64,000 nucleotides of DNA from the NCBI GenBank assembly GCA_029964075.1, contig CM057149.1, forward strand, positions 32,570,900-32,634,899. Direction: 5' to 3'. The DNA comes from Patiria pectinifera. Its lineage: Eukaryota > Echinodermata > Asteroidea > Valvatida > Asterinidae. The first letter of the stretch is position 1. Each line of letters opens with the position of its first letter. A program made the position numbers and the translations under genes. Below are positions 22,681 through 32,403 of this stretch, in pieces. The notes under the pieces were generated by a model that ran no database searches, was not told the DNA's origin, and saw only the letters and a program-made list of their open reading frames with translations.

Positions 22681-23287
22681 CCACTTTTTGAATTTATCGA
22701 CTGGCCGGGTGGGTGTAGTGTGAATTTCGGACTATGATATCCTAGTTCCGGCTAGCAAACACCATTCAGGCTGCTTTCAGCTCAAGTTGAGCTGCTCAAC
22801 TACTCCACGAATTCAAGTGACATTGATTAAAAAGTTTACCTTGAGTGATGGAGAGACCACGAAATAATTTTCAAAATTTAAGCTCTTTTTATTTTGATTT
22901 TACGACGTCAAAAGTACCGATGTCACTTTTCCTAGTTCCGGATCGGTTCAATCAGTTCCGAATCGATCAAAACTGCTTCACGCGAAAAAAAAAAATCATG
23001 CGAGAAATTCTCTTTTTTTAGCCAGAACCAACCGAATCAAGCATATTTTCTGATAAAGTATTATTTCATTTCCCAAAAATAGTATTCAAGAGAATTCCAG
23101 CAAATTTTAAAAAGAGAAAAAACGTAAATGATTTTGAAACTTTTGTCTGCAGCGCAACGGTTCGAACTCACGCACGGACCAAAAATCTTTGACCCAGCAC
23201 AGAATTGAATACGTCACACAAAATCAATTATAAACGCGCGTGTTATTATGTAGTTGGGTCGTAAGTGCACGCGCTATCCGGAACTAG

Positions 23288-23458
23288 CCAAAAGCATACG
23301 GTCATTCGTTAGCGAATTTTCAAAAATTAGAGACTTTACAACTTATTTTGATTCAACAAGCATTCGATGGAAGAGTTTATACGACTATAGTGCATGAACA
23401 AAATATTCGAAATCACACGGTACAAGTGATAATTTGTTGTGATTTAGTTGGTGCATAA
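23288..23458 (+). pseudogene. Coding-like fragment of unknown family (left copy)
   Basis: Mirror of 45657-45848. A 12-bp difference brings a TAG at 23285-23287 directly upstream, leaving 57 codons to the TAA at 23456-23458. The downstream part stays in frame, with I to V and C to R changes between copies. Confidence 0.3.
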
Positions 23459-23499
23459 AGGTCCAAGCTGGAGAGAATAAATATCAGTTACTTTAAGAG

Positions 23500-23910
23500 A
23501 ATTATAATTATAAAAAGAGGATTGCTATATTCCAGGTACAAAGCAGAGTTAATTATTCGCAAAATCTTTTTCTGTAGTTTAAGTATTCTGTTGATTTGTC
23601 CGACACCGGAATTACCCCATGCTAAATCCCATATATAAGTAAGGTAAAATTAAAGTATTGTAAAGTTTAAATAATATATCTTGAGGGGAAAAACCTTCAA
23701 TTTACATATGACACCAATGTTTCTGGAAATAATTGCGCATGTATCATTAATTTGATTTTTCCATGAAAGACTCTCATCGATATACAAACCTAAAAATTTC
23801 ACACAATCAGTTTTTATGTATGTCGTCGATAAAGATTTCAGACAACGAACGCCTTGACCAAGCCAAGTAGTTGGTATTTTGTTTATAGTTAAGGGCATGG
23901 CTAATCGCGG
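23500..23910 (-). mobile_element. Fragment of a non-LTR retrotransposon (LINE), left arm only
   Basis: On the minus strand, 23898-23650 reads through the end of a LINE reverse transcriptase: V-K-F-L-G-L-Y-I-D-E-S-L-S-W-K, then S-R-N-I-G-V-I-C-K-L. After a frameshift near 23630 it continues W-G-N-S-G-V-G and L-Q-K-K-I-L-R-I-I to about 23520, a typical tail. No catalytic block, endonuclease or full frame remains. It lies in an ~0.85-kb segment (about 23484-24340) missing from the right arm near 45630. Probably a 5'-truncated dead copy. Confidence 0.75.
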
Positions 23911-26160
23911 TAGAAATATTGTCCGATTACATTATCATATACAAACGGACGAGGAACGCGCAAAATCTGAGACAAAACTCAACGTACAAAAGTTCCTTAG
24001 GGTTGTCTAAGGGGCGTGGCTAACGGCGATAGGTCAATTATGATGCCCAACCCATTAGTAGTCTGAGTATCACCCGTTCTCCACGGAGCCTTATCTATCT
24101 CCGGTCGAACGTCTGACAACTCCTGACATGCACATTTTATGCAAGCCGCGCGCCAGCCAATCGGAGTCGACTTTACTAAATCGTGACGTCATTTCACCCC
24201 CAAATCAGGACTAACGCTTTGTCTAATGCCGGCAAGTTTAATAAGCCACGATGGGCTTGGCGAAAGGCTAGGAGGCCGTTCTCAGAACATCAAACTTGGC
24301 GTTGGAGGTTCGAACCCCAGGTTGTTACCACCGACGTTTTTTATCTCTTTTTTTCGTGAGAGCGGAGGGGTGGGGAGGGATGGGGGAGGGCTGACGACGA
24401 CACGTGACTTTGACGGCACCACCCTTTATACGACCGGAAGGAAACACGTTTTCTCAGTTTTCTCATAAAATTGGTAAAGGCTCGTTTTGTCTTTGTTTTT
24501 TAAATTAATGTAGGATCAACTGAGGCTGACACCTCAACAAATACACCCTTCTTGTGATTTTGATCAATGTTGTCCCACGAAAAAAAACACACACAAAGGC
24601 ATTACTATTACTACTATTGTTTACAGCTTGGCGTAGGGGTGGGTCCTGAGCAAGGGCGGATCCAGAACACAATTTTTTGCGGGTTGCATTCTAGATGCTC
24701 GGTCTCGGTGTAGCGATCTCAGGCAATTTCTGTCCACTTTATCCAAATTGTTTTGAGGAAAAGATGGTAGTGTACGCAGTCGCTGCCTTTTTTTGCGACG
24801 TCACTTAAAAAAACCCATATTTTCGGAGTGTTTTTTTTGGGGGGGGGGGCATGGCCCCCGTTGGCCCCCCGGATCCACCGTTGAGTATAGAGGGAAACTT
24901 CACCCATGAGTTACGTAGCTATGTGGAAGGAAATGAACTACACCTCTCAACCGACACTTAATCCCCAAAACAAAATTAAATTGGGCCACTTTCTCAGAAA
25001 TATTACCGTCTCAGTAGCTTATAAGCAAATGCCGCCATTTTGTGAACTAGATCAGTAAAAAAAAATTCGTTATAGGAATATCCAACGATATCTGCGTTGC
25101 TTCAAATTTGTTTGGATATTTATTTGGATATCTTTTTCAACGGAAACGCGATTCTAGGAAGTTACATTACAAACAAGTTGCCGTACTTTTCCAGCAAATT
25201 TTGCCACATTGAAAATTGTCATCTTACATTTAAGGCATTGTATCGTTATTTGATAAAAAAAATCAAGGACTTGTCTGAAATTTTCAGTCCAAAAAAATCT
25301 CATGCCAACACGAAATCTCGGAAAGTACGCGCAACGCGTCATTTCAGATTAAGACTCAAAAACCTGATGACACTTCGGCCACCCCCATGCGTTCTTTGCC
25401 TAACCAATAGATATCACGTTTTCATACTATCTATCAACTGACATGTTAGGTGCCAAATTAACACAAGACACTGATTAGTACAAAGTCCAATTTCTGTAGC
25501 TGATAAATGGGTTGAAGTCCTTCGCAAAATTGAACTCGTGCAAGATTTTATTATACTATTCACTAATACAAAAAAAATCACAATTTTGTGATGCGTGTAT
25601 TCAGGTTACATACAATGTCATGTGCTCGCCATTATGTAGAACTTCACTTTGTCTAAATTTATATTTCATTTTCTCCTGATCCAATCAGTGTTTGCAGAGC
25701 TGAATCAACAATATGAAGATAAAAACCTAAACGATACATCACTTAAATCAAAATGAAAACAGATATTCAATGCACATACAGATTCAAGTAAAGCAGAACC
25801 CTAAACTTCGGCTAGCATGATTTAGGAGCCATACCCATCCTGTTAAATTCCAACACCGTATGGGAAACTGCACACACACAATATATATTTCTGACTTTGT
25901 TTTTGGAGGTGCGCTCACCTAATGTAAAAGACTGTTAGTTTAGGGGTACTGTGTATACCATCCTGACAAATTCCAACAAAACATGCCATTGGGGCTTGAT
26001 GGATTGGGGTTTGATGGATTGGGTTTTTTTTAATGTCCGCTTTAATTAAGTTGCTATTTCTAGGACAATCCCCGGCATTATGAATCATGTCCACGAGAAT
26101 GATCCCATATTGAAAATCTATCGGTTTTTGATTATCCATTTTGGGTCCGTACGTATATTT

Positions 26161-27006
26161 TCAAAAAATAAACGGAATGAGAGCCTTTCGGCACGTGGGA
26201 TACAGCTCTCTGCCGTCCCGTCCGTCAAATTCCTCCTTGTACCGCCGGTGGTGCTTGGTGGAGTAAAATATCAAAGTTATGACTGTTGCAAGAAGAAACA
26301 GGGCACCATTCAGGGTCCAAGTTGCCAGGAAGAATCCTACCCACGAGATGATCTCACTGGTGTAGTGTGGGCAGGACACCAGGGAGAAGAGCACGCCCCT
26401 CGGGATCACGTGGCCACTGGGCGGAGCTTGCTGCCCCTCCCTCTTTTGGTCGCCGCCACGGAGCATTCTCAGCTGAATGTGGGCGGCGCAGTTCCCGACC
26501 TCCCCAACAATGAAGATGATGGCTCCGGTAACAAAGAGGGCCACGTGGGTGTTGATGTATCCCAGGTCGGGGCGTAAAGCCCACCCCGCCCAGAAACCAA
26601 AAGTCCAGTAGTAGACCGGAGCGCCCAGCGTTTCCCCGAGGGGCATTTTTCTCTTGTACCGGTGCACGAACAGGACCTCCGCGGTTCTTCGAACGAAGTG
26701 GCCCGCGTACAGGACCATCAAGATGACCTGGCCACCGGGCTGCCAGCGACCGAAGCTACCGGAGTTAGCGGTGACCATGCAGCCGATGACCGGGAAGGGT
26801 AGCTTGGGTAGGCCCGGGACAAGAGACGCGAGCAGGAAACTCACAATCGTACCGATGTAGAACCCGGAGTTGACGACGACTGCATTGAAACCCTTGGTTG
26901 TCTGCGCCGCGGCGCTCCGATTGACGTTGATTGGATCGGATTCCCGTCCTTCGTCACTGGATATGGCTGGTTCCGCCATTTTTCTTTTCCTGCGTTGTTT
27001 AGGCAT
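26161..27006 (-). CDS. TECR-like enoyl reductase, steroid 5-alpha-reductase C-terminal family, intronless (left copy)
   Basis: Single open frame of 281 aa from the ATG at 27006-27004 (M-P-K-Q-R-R-K). A second in-frame ATG at 26979-26977 (M-A-E-P) has a better start context and would give 272 aa. Several hydrophobic segments (about 48-64, 94-102, 131-146, 154-175, 205-212, 219-248) suggest a polytopic ER membrane protein. Family marks: H-F-V-R-R-T-A-E-V-L-F-V-H (103-115), S-C-P-H-Y-T-S-E-I-I-S-W (211-222) and the end R-K-A-L-I-P-F-I-F. TECR reduces trans-2-enoyl-CoA in very-long-chain fatty acid elongation. This protein is shorter than TECR (about 308 aa) because the N-terminal ubiquitin-like region is absent. 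Gln187 here is Arg in the right copy. Confidence 0.85.
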   Translation of the reverse strand: MPKQRRKRKMAEPAISSDEGRESDPINVNRSAAAQTTKGFNAVVVNSGFYIGTIVSFLLASLVPGLPKLPFPVIGCMVTANSGSFGRWQPGGQVILMVLYAGHFVRRTAEVLFVHRYKRKMPLGETLGAPVYYWTFGFWAGWALRPDLGYINTHVALFVTGAIIFIVGEVGNCAAHIQLRMLRGGDQKREGQQAPPSGHVIPRGVLFSLVSCPHYTSEIISWVGFFLATWTLNGALFLLATVITLIFYSTKHHRRYKEEFDGRDGRELYPTCRKALIPFIF

Positions 27007-27814
27007 GAGATTGACTCCTAGTCCAAAATGATCAGACTTTAGATTGTGAAACAACTCACCCCTCAGGTGACAATCACAGATATGCTGAGCAAGACCCGTG
27101 GCGCGAAATTGACACCAGCACTTGACCTTGAAAACAGCTGGCCTCGGAGTTAGCTGTAGGCCTAGCTGTTCAAATTCCAGAGGAATGTTCACTAACTTAA
27201 TTTAGAAATTAATGATTTCGTTATGTAAGAGGGAAAACAGCGGTTTAATTATTCTCTCAAATTAGAGGAAAAAATTAACGAAAAGAATAGTTGTAGCCAA
27301 GTGGTGTTTTGGAGAACTCATGCATTTTTAAATTTGTATTTTTGATATGTCAGCAAAGAGACACCGTACATTGACTCTGCATGCCGTAGACACTTTTCAA
27401 AGAGCTGTGGAGTACTAAACTTGCTAAGGTCCAATTTTTCCACATTCAACTTATTTCAATATTCTTTTATTGGATATACACATTGGATGATTTCTAGTTC
27501 AAATATTATCATTTTACCCGTGTACAATTTTGAAAAACTAATGGTATTACCGATTATTAAATGTTCTTTTCAGCAAACGGATGAAATAATAATGGACTTG
27601 CACAAGTTTATGTTTTTAAAACCAGGTCAACAAACTATCGATTGAGTTCAACACACTTTGTTCATACGTCAATTCGACATCAACACAATCACAACCAAAG
27701 ACTGCACAATTTTTGCGGGCACGTACTTGTAAATTATCATCAATATTTCGTGATTTGATCACGCAGGTCATGTTAAAATCACGCAGTATGTAACTGGCAG
27801 GATCGTGCGCGGCA
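27007..27814. promoter_or_regulatory. Head-to-head intergenic region, TECR-like / CERK (left copy)
   Basis: About 0.8 kb separates the two divergent start codons. It holds the GTG-initiated upstream extension of the TECR-like frame and AT-rich DNA. An arrangement this tight suggests shared upstream regulation. No TATA box could be assigned with confidence. Confidence 0.45.
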
Positions 27815-27935
27815 ATGGCAGAGGATGTGGTACTATTTTCCGTGTTGAAGTTGGCCGGAAAGCCTTTGGATGTGACCCTCTCGAGCCGGACGATTTCATG
27901 GGTTGCCAGCGCCTCATCCACGGCGGAGACCCGCG
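27815..27935 (+). CDS. CERK: Ceramide kinase exon 1, left copy (orphan)
   Basis: The same 40 codons plus one base as 41973-42093, with an identical protein, ending at a perfect CGCG|GTAAGT donor. It is divergent from the TECR-like gene (ATGs about 0.8 kb apart). Exons 2 and 3 should follow to the right, but the arm's homology stops at 29443, before their place, and the contig ends at 29500. In this arm the gene is therefore cut by the assembly, not by mutation. Confidence 0.75.
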
Positions 27936-29443
27936 GTAAGTCTGGTGGGGGTAACCGTATTGTGCGTGGTCATCGGTCGGCAAAACAACTGCTGCAGTTG
28001 GCGCACGCAGTAAATCGTGGAAAAAATGTTGCAACCTGACGCCACTTTTTTCTTCATACATGTATATCATCTCAATGAAGATCATTCATTAATGATGATA
28101 AGACATGAATCATATTTTAGCACACAACCAGAGCAGAGGGAAGGTCATTTACATGTTAAAGATTAAGATAGGGTAGATCATTTGTCATTTGTGCATTTTT
28201 TTCATTTGAAGCAACAAAAGTGCTCAAAATATAAAGACGAGTGCTTAACAATTGTATTTAACCTGATGAAGTTTACAAACCAACTTCTTGAGGAAATTTC
28301 CAAAAATTTCCATCTTTGGAAATGGCTTTCTTTTATTGTTTTCTTCCGTGAAAATAACAGCATGCCGGAAAGAATAATTTCACGGGGAGTTTAGTACCAT
28401 TAATACATGTATCTTCAAACTAAGTAAAGCTTTTATTCAATAATTGGGTAATTTTCTTTTGATAGCTGCAAAGTGCAAGTGATCTACTCTACCTTTAATG
28501 TTAATCTTGAATTTAATATGTAAAACTTGTGTCAACCTGTGCCACTGTCATTGTCTGTGTATTATATCGATCACCAAACCGTATTTTATTTTTAGCCGAT
28601 TACGCAGGAATGAGGCAGGTTGCCAGTGTGATGTTGCCGTATATTTACTATTTTTCAAATGAGACAACTGGAACCGGTGAAACAGCAGGTATTTTACCTG
28701 GATCACTTTTCTTATGCTGGACATTTCAAGGGATTCATCGCATTTCTCTCAAGCCAAGCCAAACATGCCAAATCAGGAAGATTTTACTATCATACATTCT
28801 ACCTCCACCATAAAAAAAGGTCAGGCAGGGGCGTAAATCCCGGTGGGGATGGGGGGTATATATCTCCCCCCCCCCCTCACCCAACTCAGCACAGATTTGC
28901 GCCTCTAAGGTCAGGAATAGAAAAGTCTGTGAAATCAACTTTTCACTCATGGAAATGCACGGGACAACTTATTTTCAAGACAAATTTTGGTTCTGTGTAC
29001 AAGAAGGCCTAAATGTATGAACAATCCATACATGTGTCGCTAATTTAACTGAAATATCTTGAACTAAAAAGTTGTGCCATTGTGTTGATGTGTTTCTGAT
29101 CAAGGAAAGTTGGATGCTTTTCCAGATATTTTTTCTTCCATTTCTGACCCATTCATGTTGAGGGATGATAGTGAAATCTTTCTGCTCAATCTTCTTTCCC
29201 GTCTGCTGTCATTTTATAAAATAATGACCCTTTTTTGGCATTTTGTTCTGGTAGCATTTTGCTTCTTACCTGCCTGCTGCACCTTGATTTTTAAGATAGT
29301 TGCCATAACTTATCTTCCTGGGTTTCCTTCTCTGGCGGGCAATTTCAGCTACACCATCATGGCAGTCAAAATCAATCGATTGACCATTTTGGACAGTTAA
29401 GAATTGAAGAAACATTTGACTGTCTGAGAATGATCAAACAATA

Positions 29444-29500
29444 GGGCGGCATGGGTGGCTTGTGCGTAAAGCGCTCGCCTCTCACCAAGGTGACCACGGT
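29444..29500 (+). mobile_element. Truncated SINE head at contig edge
   Basis: GGTGGCTTGTGCGTAAAGCG then CTCGCCTCTCACCAAGGTGA resembles the tRNA-like start of a SINE. It is absent at the mirror point 40393 and ends at the N gap. Confidence 0.6.
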
Positions 29501-30000
29501 NNNNNNNNNNNNNNNNNNNNNNNNNNNNNNNNNNNNNNNNNNNNNNNNNNNNNNNNNNNNNNNNNNNNNNNNNNNNNNNNNNNNNNNNNNNNNNNNNNNN
29601 NNNNNNNNNNNNNNNNNNNNNNNNNNNNNNNNNNNNNNNNNNNNNNNNNNNNNNNNNNNNNNNNNNNNNNNNNNNNNNNNNNNNNNNNNNNNNNNNNNNN
29701 NNNNNNNNNNNNNNNNNNNNNNNNNNNNNNNNNNNNNNNNNNNNNNNNNNNNNNNNNNNNNNNNNNNNNNNNNNNNNNNNNNNNNNNNNNNNNNNNNNNN
29801 NNNNNNNNNNNNNNNNNNNNNNNNNNNNNNNNNNNNNNNNNNNNNNNNNNNNNNNNNNNNNNNNNNNNNNNNNNNNNNNNNNNNNNNNNNNNNNNNNNNN
29901 NNNNNNNNNNNNNNNNNNNNNNNNNNNNNNNNNNNNNNNNNNNNNNNNNNNNNNNNNNNNNNNNNNNNNNNNNNNNNNNNNNNNNNNNNNNNNNNNNNNN
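29501..30000. other. Assembly gap of 500 N
   Basis: Exactly 500 unknown bases, a round number typical of a scaffolder's placeholder rather than a measured gap. It joins the end of the left arm to the unpaired segment of the right-hand contig. Open frames spanning it are artefacts of translating N. Confidence 0.98.
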
Positions 30001-30139
30001 AGAGCCGTTGATTGAGCTTGTAAAAACAATCGTGGACATGGGCAATACTGATGTCTGCAATTTCCTATATACAAAAGTACAGATTCTTCTGTTTCAATAT
30101 AGCCAAGAAAGTTTAATCCTGAAGACCTATCTTATAGTT

Positions 30140-30515
30140 TAGTTTGTGAACCTTGGTCCTTCAAAGGTCTCCAAATCTACCTGAAGGGATTGGGAAATGT
30201 TGTTCATTGCTTACATTTTGGGCCTTCAAAGGTTCTTCAAATCCACCACAAAGTTGTGGGAATTAAATTTTGTTCATTTCTTACCCAATAAAATTTCATC
30301 ATGAAGACCTATGCACTTGTTCAAATTGTGAATCTTGGTCCTTCAAAGGTCCTTGAAATCAACCTGAAGGGTTTGGAAATGCTGCTTAGAGCTTGTACAT
30401 TTGTCCTTCAAAGGTCCTTCAAATCCACCAGTAGGTTTCGTAAAATTTTGTTCAGTTCTTGAATCTTGGTCATTCAATGGTCCTTCAAATCCACAAGGAG
30501 GTTTTGGATCATTTG
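30140..30515. repeat. Degenerate tandem repeat rich in CCTTCAAAGGT
   Basis: About seven occurrences of CCTTCAAAGGT(C/T)C or close variants, spaced 40-80 bp, with TTCAAATCCACC and TTGTTCATT between them. Confidence 0.7.
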
Positions 30516-30596
30516 CCAAATTTATGAAAAATAAACCCTGCCATCTTGAGTTTTCGTACCTAGCTATAAACCTTAGAACAGGGTTCTTTCACAATG

Positions 30597-31964
30597 GTGA
30601 ACCAGTCCTTCATTTTTAAGGAGCGCGATCGCGCAGGCGCTCCTACTGCGCTCCTCGACTGTCTCGAAGGAGCGCCAAAAATAGCGCTCCTCAGAAATCC
30701 AAAAGAGGGCTCGTCAAACACGGGAAGTTTAAAAATAAGAAGTGATAAAAACGCAAAGAATTTTAAGTCTTAAGCTACACGTATTTTTCGTTGGTATAAT
30801 GCCCAAACTCACGTTAATATGCCGCTGGACATCGCTAAAAATGAACGAACACCGAGCTCGTACGTACTGTATAAGATCGTGTGTGTACAGCGGTTGTATA
30901 CTGTGCGTGCACAATCTGCATATCGCAAAGAGCTGCATGAAAACACGTGGGCCCGTACGTGCGAGTGCAGCAATGACTGGTTCCCGCTGCGCCGCGCACT
31001 AAATCCCAATGAAGGCATGATGAAAATGCGGTAACCAGTCAATGTAATAGTCGCGCACTACCTGCCGTACAGTTTTGCGTGCAGGCCGGACGGAATAGAC
31101 ATCGTAAAAATGCCAAGAAAACAACGATTGAGAAGGACGATCTTTGCAAGCTTATTCACAAAATTGATCTTTCTTGTCTGTGTATGTATTTCCCGTGTTC
31201 ATGAATTTATTTTGAGGAAGTTTTACTGGTATGTGAAGTGAAACGATGCAGCGTGTTTCACCGAAATCCTATACCGTGAAACGAGTCTCATTGCCGGCCC
31301 ACCACACACAGTGCATCACAAACGCTCGTACTAGTGCAAAGTTCAGACGTTGTTAGCCAGTTTCTCGTCGTGACTAGCATTGTGTATATGGCATACTTGA
31401 CCTGCATTTTCCATTATTTTTAAGATTATCGACGGCAGATAGTTTCGATAAAACTTAAGGCAAGTTTGTGTCATTTTGAGGCCCTTTTTGTATAGCTTTC
31501 GTAGAGCAATTGAAATAGTTCAGGCTGAACATTTCATATAATTTTAACGAATCTGAAAGCAAATTTTCAGTTGCTTTATGTGCCGTTTATTAACTCTCCA
31601 TTTTCCAAGTAAAATCAAGTGATGAACCAACTGACAACTGTATTAAAAAATGAAAGCCTAAGCAGTAGTCAAACCTTTTATTAATCTCCATTTAGTTAGT
31701 TTTTTAAAATAAATTTTACCTTGTCTAGTAACAAAAACGAAAAAAAGTAACGCAACTTGAGCATATGTTATTATGCAAAAACTAATAATAATGCAGCCCC
31801 TTGAATAAATCCTTATATTCAAAATAAAACAAAAACAATGGTAACCCGTCGTTTTACCGCTGTATATTCGTAGATTTTAAGGAGAGCGATTTGCTCTCCT
31901 CAAATATTTGAGGAGAGCGATTTATAGCTCTCCTGGATTTTCTTTAAATGAAGGACTGGTGAAC
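30597..31964. mobile_element. ~1.37-kb DNA element with GGAGCGC hairpin clusters at its ends
   Basis: GTGAACCAGTCCTTCATTTT at the left is mirrored by TTTAAATGAAGGACTGGTGA at the right. Next to the left end are stacked stems of GGAGCGC / GCGCTCC; next to the right end, GGAGAGC / GCTCTCC and CAAATATTTG. No transposase frame is seen in the interior. Confidence 0.65.
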
Positions 31965-32269
31965 TATGGAGGATTGTAGAAGGTTATCCAGCAGGATAAA
32001 AGTATCTACATTGAAGGATTATTTGCATTTATACCCAAAGTAGCCTACTGAATTCCCTAATAAAAAAGTGTACTTGGATTGAAGATAGTAATGGCACTAA
32101 ACACCCTGTGAGATTATTCCATCTGGCTTGTAGTTACTTAGAGGAAATCAAGAAATGTAGGTGATTTCCAATGAGCTATGGACGAAATCTTGTTTCGTGA
32201 TCAAAAAGTTGTGCACGGTTTTCCCCTTTTTTCTCTCTCAAAAAGTGTAATATCCACTGTTCTGAACCT

Positions 32270-32360
32270 TCAATAGGTTAGGATTTGAACATTCTTCTTT
32301 GGATTTTGAGTGATGTTATTATTGGAAACGAACAAAATGCATGAAAAGTAAATGATCCTA
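32270..32360 (-). repeat. Donor-proximal intronic repeat, CERK intron 3
   Basis: The same block as 57664-57755, in the same orientation relative to its gene, starting about 43 bp after the CERK exon 3 donor (32403). A few mismatches separate them, so it is not a recent copy. Confidence 0.7.
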
Positions 32361-32403
32361 TATGCCTTAGTTAACGTTGTGAATCCATTGTACCTTGTTT
32401 TAC

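Larger units (their letters stand above)
3617..29443. repeat. Left arm of window-scale inverted repeat
   Basis: This segment is the reverse complement of 40393-64000. Landmarks pair one to one: TBC1D22 stop 5908 with 61767, TBC1D22 start 21619 with 47398, TECR-like stop 26161 with 43741, CERK start 27815 with 42093. The sum of paired coordinates drifts from about 67617 to 69915 in steps, each explained by an insertion in one arm. Similarity stops at about 29443, where this arm enters a truncated SINE and then the N gap. Most likely the second haplotype of the same locus, joined in the wrong orientation. Confidence 0.95.

Noticed and set aside
22555-22737. Poly-histidine protein
   Set aside because: Encoded by a CAC microsatellite with a poly-C lead, and missing from the other arm.
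26080-26577. 165-codon frame opposite the TECR-like gene
   Set aside because: Antisense shadow of a GC-rich coding exon. The sense frame has family motifs; this one has none.
29397-30142. Open reading frames of about 190-226 codons across the gap
   Set aside because: They consist almost entirely of N translated as X.
30001-32403. Kinase-domain exons of CERK
   Set aside because: I looked on the minus strand for the expected glycine-rich I-N-P-x-G-G-K block and found only repeats and AT-rich DNA.
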